From Marinobacter sp. X15-166B (lineage in GTDB: Bacteria > Pseudomonadota > Gammaproteobacteria > Pseudomonadales > Oleiphilaceae), in assembly GCF_001752365.1 (NCBI RefSeq), contig NZ_MEIY01000001.1, positions 2,535,652 to 2,599,651 of the forward strand: a DNA stretch of 64,000 nt, read 5' to 3'. The translations under genes were made by a program, and so were the position numbers. This document shows, in pieces, positions 58,768-64,000 of the stretch. Under the pieces are notes generated by a model, which made no database searches, had not been told where the DNA came from, and worked only from the letters and a program-made list of their open reading frames with translations. Positions within the stretch are counted from its first letter, which is position 1; every line of letters starts with the position of its first letter.

Positions 58768-61695
58768 ATGACGGCAGTTACAGAAAATGTCACTCATCCG
58801 GCGTTCGAGCCGTTGCGCAGTCATCGTATTGATACGCTGAATCTGACGGTTGAAGAGTACCGTCACCGGAAAACCGGCGCCCGCCATCTGCATCTGGCGA
58901 CCGACAACGATGAGAATGTGTTCTTTGTGGCCTTGCGGACCTTTCCCATGGATTCCACGGGGGTTGCCCACATACTGGAACATACGGCGCTGTGTGGCAG
59001 CGAAAAGTACCCGGTGCGCGACCCGTTTTTCATGATGATCCGGCGCTCCCTGAATACCTTCATGAACGCCTTTACCAGCAGTGACTGGACCGCGTACCCG
59101 TTCGCCAGCAAGAACCGCAAGGATTTTGATAATCTGTTGGCTGTCTATCTGGATTCGGTGTTTTTCTCCAAGCTGGATCCGCTGGATTTCGCCCAGGAAG
59201 GGCACCGGCTTGAATTTGAAACCCCGGACGACCCGCAAACACCGCTGGTCTATCGGGGCGTTGTGTATAACGAGATGAAGGGGGCCATGAGTGCGCCGAC
59301 CTCCCAGTTGTGGCAGCACCTGTCGAGCTATTTGTTTCCCACCACCACCTACCACCACAACAGCGGTGGTGAGCCCGAACACATCGTTGATCTGAGCTAT
59401 GACGATCTGGTGGAGTTTTACCGGCACCATTATCATCCGAGTAATGCCATTTTTGCCACCTATGGCAATATCCCGGCCCATGAGCACCATCAGAAATTCG
59501 AGCAACTGGCCCTCGGCCGGTTTGAACGGCAGGACATCAGGTTGCCGGTACGGGATGAGAAACGCATGTTTGCACCGATCAGTGTGGAGCAGGCGTATGC
59601 CGTTGCGGAGGGTGAGCCCACCACCAGCAAGACCCACATCGTGATGGGCTGGCTGCTGGGCCACAGCTTCGATCTGATGGAGAATCTGGAGGCGCACCTG
59701 CTGACCAATGTGCTGATGGAAAACAGCGCCTCGCCACTGATGCATGCGCTGGAAACCAGCGATATCGGTCAGTCGCCTTCGCCCCTGTGCGGGCTGGAAG
59801 ACTCGAATCGGGAAATGACTCTGGTGTGCGGCATCGAAGGCAGCGAGCCCGACAAACGGCCGGATCTGGAGCGCCTGGTGGAGGGAGTGATTGCCAGGGT
59901 GGCCGAGGAGGGCGTCAGCCAGGAGCGTCTCGAGGCCATTCTGCACCAGCTCGAATTGCACCAGCGGGAGATCACCGGTGGCCAGTTCCCTTACGGGCTG
60001 CAATTGATCATGAGTTCGATTGCACCCATGGTGCACGGGGGGGATCCGGTCGCTCTGCTCGACCTTGAACCGGTGTTGGCTACCCTGCGGGAAAAAATTG
60101 CCGATCCGGACTATGTGCCCGGTTTGTTGCGCCGGATGCTGCTTGATAACCCCCACCGGGTCACACTGGTGCTGCGCCCCGACGAGCAACTTGAGGGGCG
60201 CCGGCAGGCGGCCATCCGCGAGGCGCTGGCGGAACGCAAGGCGCAGCTCACTGCGGCACAGCAACAGGCGATTGTGGACCAGGCCGCGGCACTGGCCCGC
60301 CGCCAGCAACAACAGGACGACGATTCCATCTTGCCCAAGGTTGATCTGAGCGACGTTCCGCTGCAATTACCGGAACCCGAGGCCCGTCAGGCCCATGATC
60401 TGCCGGCCACGCTCTACGCCCAGGGAACCAACGGTCTGGTCTACGAGCAGGTGGTGGTGCCCTTGCCACCCATGACGGACGACGAATTGCTGCTGTTGCC
60501 CCTGTACACCGCCTGCCTCACCGAGGTGGGGTGTGGCGAGCTGGATTATCTGCAAATGCAGAATCGCATTTCGGCCGTGTCCGGGGGCATCGCGGCCAGC
60601 ACGTCGGCCCGTGGGCGGGTTGATGATGTGCAGAATCTGTCGGGGTACCTGTTACTGAACGGCAAGGCGCTGGTGCGCCATCAGGGCGCGTTGGTTGCGT
60701 TGCTTGAGGACGTGCTGGCGCATGCCCGTTTTGATGAAACCGGGCGCATCCGGGAGCTGGTGGCGCAAATGCGCGCGCGTCGGGAGCAAGCGGTCACCGG
60801 CAGCGGTCATGCGCTGGCAATGAATGCCGCCTCCCAGGGACACAGCGCCGGAGCCTGGCTGGCTTTCCGCTTGGGTGGGCTGGACGCCATCCGGGGAATC
60901 AAGGCGCTGGATGATGCCCTGCAGGAACCGGCGGAACTGGCGCGCTTCTGCAAGCGCCTGGCTGATCTGCACGCGCGCATCCAGCAACAGCACCGTCAAT
61001 ACCTGCTGATTGCGGAAGAGGCCGAACTGGATCCCCTGCTGACCCACCTGCAGGCCGCGGAGGCTGGTGCGCTGCCCGAACCGTCCGCTGAGGCCTGGGC
61101 GGTGGCGCCGGTCGACTATCAGACCCGCCAGGCCTGGCTGACAACCACCCAGGTCAACTTCTGCGCCAAAGCCTACCCCACGGTTGCGGTGGATCATCCC
61201 GATGCGGCGGCCCTGACCGTGCTCGGCGGGTTTTTACGGAACGGGTATCTGCACCGCGCCATCCGGGAGCAAGGCGGTGCCTACGGTGGCGGTGCCGGAC
61301 AGGACAGCGTCAACGGCAGCTTCCGGTTTTTCTCATACCGGGATCCGCGCTTCGCAGAAACCCTGGACGATTTCGATCAGGCCCTGCAATGGCTGCAGAC
61401 CACCGACCATGCCCCCCAGGATCTGGAAGAGTCCATTCTCGGGGTGATCGGTCAGCTGGATAAGCCACGGTCCCCGGCCGGGGAAGCCCGCCATGCGTTT
61501 CATAACCGCTTGTTTGGCCGTTCAGCAGAGCAGCAGGCCCGGTTCCGCAAACGAGTGCTGGAAGTCACCCTTGACGATCTCAAGCGGGTTGCCACGCACT
61601 GGCTGTTGCCTGAGCGCGCCAGCCTGGCGGTGGTGACCAGTCAGGAGAACCGCGCGCTGGCCGAGTCTCTGGGGTTCAGCATCGAAGAGCTGTAA
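58768..61695 (+). CDS. M16C metallopeptidase (PreP/insulinase-like)
   Basis: 975 aa, matching the single-chain presequence-protease group. The inverted zinc motif HILEH (H68, E71, H72) lies in VAHILEHTALCGSEKYPVRDPF. A second glutamate region follows in VVYNEMKGAMSAP. The C-terminal half carries the RGG-type loop seen as REQGGAYGGGAGQD. There is no signal peptide, so it is likely cytoplasmic, degrading small peptides. It is convergent with ppsR. Confidence 0.92.
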   Translation: MTAVTENVTHPAFEPLRSHRIDTLNLTVEEYRHRKTGARHLHLATDNDENVFFVALRTFPMDSTGVAHILEHTALCGSEKYPVRDPFFMMIRRSLNTFMNAFTSSDWTAYPFASKNRKDFDNLLAVYLDSVFFSKLDPLDFAQEGHRLEFETPDDPQTPLVYRGVVYNEMKGAMSAPTSQLWQHLSSYLFPTTTYHHNSGGEPEHIVDLSYDDLVEFYRHHYHPSNAIFATYGNIPAHEHHQKFEQLALGRFERQDIRLPVRDEKRMFAPISVEQAYAVAEGEPTTSKTHIVMGWLLGHSFDLMENLEAHLLTNVLMENSASPLMHALETSDIGQSPSPLCGLEDSNREMTLVCGIEGSEPDKRPDLERLVEGVIARVAEEGVSQERLEAILHQLELHQREITGGQFPYGLQLIMSSIAPMVHGGDPVALLDLEPVLATLREKIADPDYVPGLLRRMLLDNPHRVTLVLRPDEQLEGRRQAAIREALAERKAQLTAAQQQAIVDQAAALARRQQQQDDDSILPKVDLSDVPLQLPEPEARQAHDLPATLYAQGTNGLVYEQVVVPLPPMTDDELLLLPLYTACLTEVGCGELDYLQMQNRISAVSGGIAASTSARGRVDDVQNLSGYLLLNGKALVRHQGALVALLEDVLAHARFDETGRIRELVAQMRARREQAVTGSGHALAMNAASQGHSAGAWLAFRLGGLDAIRGIKALDDALQEPAELARFCKRLADLHARIQQQHRQYLLIAEEAELDPLLTHLQAAEAGALPEPSAEAWAVAPVDYQTRQAWLTTTQVNFCAKAYPTVAVDHPDAAALTVLGGFLRNGYLHRAIREQGGAYGGGAGQDSVNGSFRFFSYRDPRFAETLDDFDQALQWLQTTDHAPQDLEESILGVIGQLDKPRSPAGEARHAFHNRLFGRSAEQQARFRKRVLEVTLDDLKRVATHWLLPERASLAVVTSQENRALAESLGFSIEEL

Positions 61696-61726
61696 CCCAG
61701 GTCGTGTTGACAGGGCGTAGCCGCAC

Positions 61727-62542
61727 TCAGCGGTTACGCTCCAGACCGGTCGCCACCATGATGCGGGTGGAAATTTCTTCCACCGAGTAGGCCGTGGTGT
61801 TCAGGTAGGGTATACGCTCGCGGCGATACATCAATTCGATTTCTTCAATCTCGTGCATGCATTGATTGATGGAGGCATAGCGCGAGTTGCGGCGCCGTTC
61901 GTTGCGGATGGTGGCCAGCCGTTCAGGCTCGATGGTCAGACCGAAAATTTTTTCCTTGTGGGGGCGCAGCACCCCGGGCAACTGCTGGTCCAGCAGATCC
62001 TCTTCGGTGATCGGGTAATTCGCCGCTTTGACCCCATATTGCAGGGCGAGGTAGAGACAGGTGGGGGTTTTACCGCTGCGGGAGGCGCCCACCAGAATCA
62101 GCTCCGCTTCATGGTATTGCCGGGTGCGGGCGCCATCATCATTGTCCAGGGCAAAGTTGACCGCGTGAATGCGCCGCTCGTAGCTGCTGTCGTTACTGAT
62201 GGAGTGGGTTTTCCCTACGGTATAGGAGGACGAGGCCTGCAGTTCCTTTTCAAGCGGGTGCAGGAAGGTACCGAAGATATCCACCATGAACCCATTGGCT
62301 TGGCTGATGACCGCCCTGATGTCGGAATTGACGATCGTATCGAACACCAGGGGCTTGGCATCGTCCCGATCGGCGGCCGCATTGATACGCTGAACCAATT
62401 CGTTCGCCTTGTCGATGTCGTCTACATAAGGCACCGTGATGCGCTCAAAATGAATCTTCTCGAATTGGGTCAGAAGGCTGTGCCCCAAGGCTTCCGCGGT
62501 GAGTCCGGTGCCGTCTGAAATGAAAAAAGCAGTACGTTTCAT
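61727..62542 (-). CDS. ppsR: PEP synthase regulatory protein PpsR (bifunctional kinase/phosphorylase)
   Basis: 271 aa DUF299 protein. It opens [19 protein letters not shown] and has a P-loop GASRSGKTP (152-160). Family members use ADP to phosphorylate and inactivate PEP synthase and phosphate to reactivate it. It is divergent from ppsA, its expected target, with 150 bases between the starts. Confidence 0.95.
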   Translation of the reverse strand: MKRTAFFISDGTGLTAEALGHSLLTQFEKIHFERITVPYVDDIDKANELVQRINAAADRDDAKPLVFDTIVNSDIRAVISQANGFMVDIFGTFLHPLEKELQASSSYTVGKTHSISNDSSYERRIHAVNFALDNDDGARTRQYHEAELILVGASRSGKTPTCLYLALQYGVKAANYPITEEDLLDQQLPGVLRPHKEKIFGLTIEPERLATIRNERRRNSRYASINQCMHEIEEIELMYRRERIPYLNTTAYSVEEISTRIMVATGLERNR

Positions 62543-62692
62543 GAACCTCTCCCCCTAGGTAATCCACGAAGGTTACAGTATGATACGGGGCAAGTTCGAG
62601 AGTCTGCGCGGTCTTTCGGGGTGACTTGCAGTGGGTCGTGCCGTATTGCCGATGGTCAACTCTTTGATTTTTCGATTCAGGGGAGAGGCGTT

Positions 62693-64000
62693 TTGGAAGA
62701 TTACATTATCTGGTTTGAAAACCTGGGAATGTCTGATGTCGACCGGGTCGGGGGGAAAAATGCGTCCCTCGGTGAAATGATCAGTAATCTCGCCAACGCA
62801 GGTGTTTCGGTACCCGGCGGTTTTGCAACCACCTCCCACGCCTACCGGGAATTTCTGGCCAAAGACGGACTTGATGAGCGTATTGATACCGCGTTAAACG
62901 CTCTGGACATCAACGACGTCAACGAACTGGCCCGGGTTGGTTCCCAGATTCGTCGCTGGGTCACCGAGACCCCCCTGCCGGCGCCATTGGAAACTGCGCT
63001 GGAAGAGGCGTACGGCCAACTGAAGAGCGGTAACGACAACATGGCGGTGGCGGTGCGTTCCTCCGCCACCGCCGAAGATCTGCCGGATGCGTCCTTCGCC
63101 GGACAGCAGGAGACGTTTCTGAACGTGGTCGGACTGGAGCAGGTCAAAACCGCGGTCAAGGAAGTGTTCGCGTCCTTGTTTAACGACCGGGCCATTTCCT
63201 ATCGGGTGCACCAGGGGTACGACCACAAAAATGTCGCCCTGTCGGCCGGTATCCAGAAGATGGTGCGCAGCGAGACCGCCGCCAGCGGGGTCATGTTCAC
63301 CCTGGACACCGAGTCCGGCTTCCGGGATGTGGTGTTCATCACCTCGTCCTACGGGCTGGGCGAAACGGTGGTGCAGGGGGCGGTCAACCCCGATGAGTTT
63401 TACGTGCACAAACCTACCTTGTCGGCTGGGCGCCCGGCGGTGTTACGCCGCAATCTGGGCAGCAAGGCCATCAAGATGGTGTACGCCAGCGACGCCGACG
63501 CCTTTGTCGAAACCGTCAAAGTGGATCCGGCGGAGCGCAATCGCTTCAGCATCGATGACGCCGAGGTGTCGGAGTTGGCCAAGCAGGCCATGATCATCGA
63601 GCAGCATTACGGCCGCGCTATGGATATAGAGTGGGCGAAAGACGGCGACGACGGCCGGATTTATATCGTCCAGGCACGGCCGGAAACCGTCAAAAGCCGT
63701 GCGTCGGCCAACGTCATGGAGCGTTACCTGCTGAACGAGCAGGGTACAGTGCTGGTGGAAGGGCGCAGCATCGGTCACAAAATCGGCAGTGGTCCGGTCA
63801 AGCTGGTGACCAGCATCAGCGAGATGGACCGGGTCAACCCGGGCGACGTGCTGGTGACCGATATGACCGATCCGGACTGGGAGCCGGTGATGAAACGGGC
63901 GTCGGCTATTGTCACCGATCGTGGCGGACGTACCTGTCACGCAGCCATCATCGCCCGGGAACTTGGCATACCGGCGGTTGTAGGTTGCGGTGACGCGACC
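62693..64000 (+). CDS. ppsA: Phosphoenolpyruvate synthase, 3' truncated by the window edge
   Basis: 436 residues are visible, about 55% of the usual 790. The start is a TTG at 62693 preceded by GGGAGAGG (62681-62688); the reading [20 protein letters not shown] and [10 protein letters not shown] match PpsA. The ATP-grasp part ([20 protein letters not shown]) is followed by the phosphohistidine motif [15 protein letters not shown], with H416. It turns pyruvate, ATP and water to PEP, AMP and phosphate for gluconeogenesis. PpsR acts on the threonine by this histidine in E. coli; here that position reads TCH. Confidence 0.96.
   Translation, partial: MEDYIIWFENLGMSDVDRVGGKNASLGEMISNLANAGVSVPGGFATTSHAYREFLAKDGLDERIDTALNALDINDVNELARVGSQIRRWVTETPLPAPLETALEEAYGQLKSGNDNMAVAVRSSATAEDLPDASFAGQQETFLNVVGLEQVKTAVKEVFASLFNDRAISYRVHQGYDHKNVALSAGIQKMVRSETAASGVMFTLDTESGFRDVVFITSSYGLGETVVQGAVNPDEFYVHKPTLSAGRPAVLRRNLGSKAIKMVYASDADAFVETVKVDPAERNRFSIDDAEVSELAKQAMIIEQHYGRAMDIEWAKDGDDGRIYIVQARPETVKSRASANVMERYLLNEQGTVLVEGRSIGHKIGSGPVKLVTSISEMDRVNPGDVLVTDMTDPDWEPVMKRASAIVTDRGGRTCHAAIIARELGIPAVVGCGDAT

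Noticed and set aside
58744..60366. A 540-codon minus-strand open frame
   Set aside because: It is the shadow of the M16C peptidase gene, which carries an intact HILEH motif on the other strand.

Overview
The window is a stretch of ordinary core chromosome from a GC-rich (roughly 60% by eye) gammaproteobacterium of the Pseudomonadales/Cellvibrionales kind. The evidence is gene order and protein similarity recalled from Pseudomonas: a ParA-like ATPase followed by ParP and CheW then ccmABCDEFGHI, a psrA regulator close to a methylthio-nucleoside phosphorylase, mfd and gapdh next to the nqr operon, and gltX followed by tRNA-Ala and tRNA-Glu. No insertion sequence, integrase, prophage, CRISPR array or rRNA operon was seen. 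Genus cannot be settled from sequence reading alone.

Layout. 1-3502: end of a chemotaxis/flagellar cluster (ParA-like ATPase tail, ParP, CheW, DUF2802 protein, then on the minus strand a FliK-like protein and a free-standing FlhB C-terminal domain). 3667-10889: complete cytochrome c maturation operon ccmABCDEFGHI, with ccmF broken by a one-base homopolymer deletion. 10914-17806 (minus): MoxR / DUF58 / DUF4381 / BatA / BatB-C / BatD aerotolerance-type operon. 18031-22960: very large NAD-glutamate dehydrogenase, broken by one extra A in a poly-A run. 23058-25286: two related guanine-N2 rRNA methyltransferases in tandem (RsmC, RlmG). 25265-30966: riboflavin synthase, an unknown membrane protein, PsrA with a clear self-operator, a signal-less YkuD enzyme, an MscS channel, a methylthioinosine/adenosine phosphorylase and a CsiV-like protein. 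30988-36172: mfd divergent from a long GAPDH. 36488-43719: nqrABCDEF with its two maturation genes apbE and nqrM; then the SthA transhydrogenase.

45252-49817 (minus): glycerophosphodiesterase, type I-beta DAHP synthase, TerB-like protein, transaldolase and DusA. 50143-53116: a chemoreceptor and an AEC permease. 53093-55951: zinc-binding ZnuA under a Zur box, gltX, tRNA-Ala(GGC), tRNA-Glu(TTC). 56070-58627 (minus): a two-domain PTPS/QueD-like protein, a response regulator with a C-terminal membrane anchor and a small membrane protein. 58768-61695: an M16C metallopeptidase. 61727-64000: ppsR divergent from ppsA, which runs off the end.

The main theme is respiration and redox metabolism: cytochrome c maturation, Na+-pumping NADH:quinone oxidoreductase with its FMN and iron maturation factors, SthA, GAPDH, NAD-GDH and PEP synthase with its regulator. 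I found no convincing undescribed system. The points most worth a second look are the two homopolymer frameshifts in conserved genes, the membrane-anchored response regulator, the half-dead tandem PTPS protein, the stand-alone FlhB C-domain beside a FliK-like gene, and the cytoplasmic-looking YkuD enzyme.
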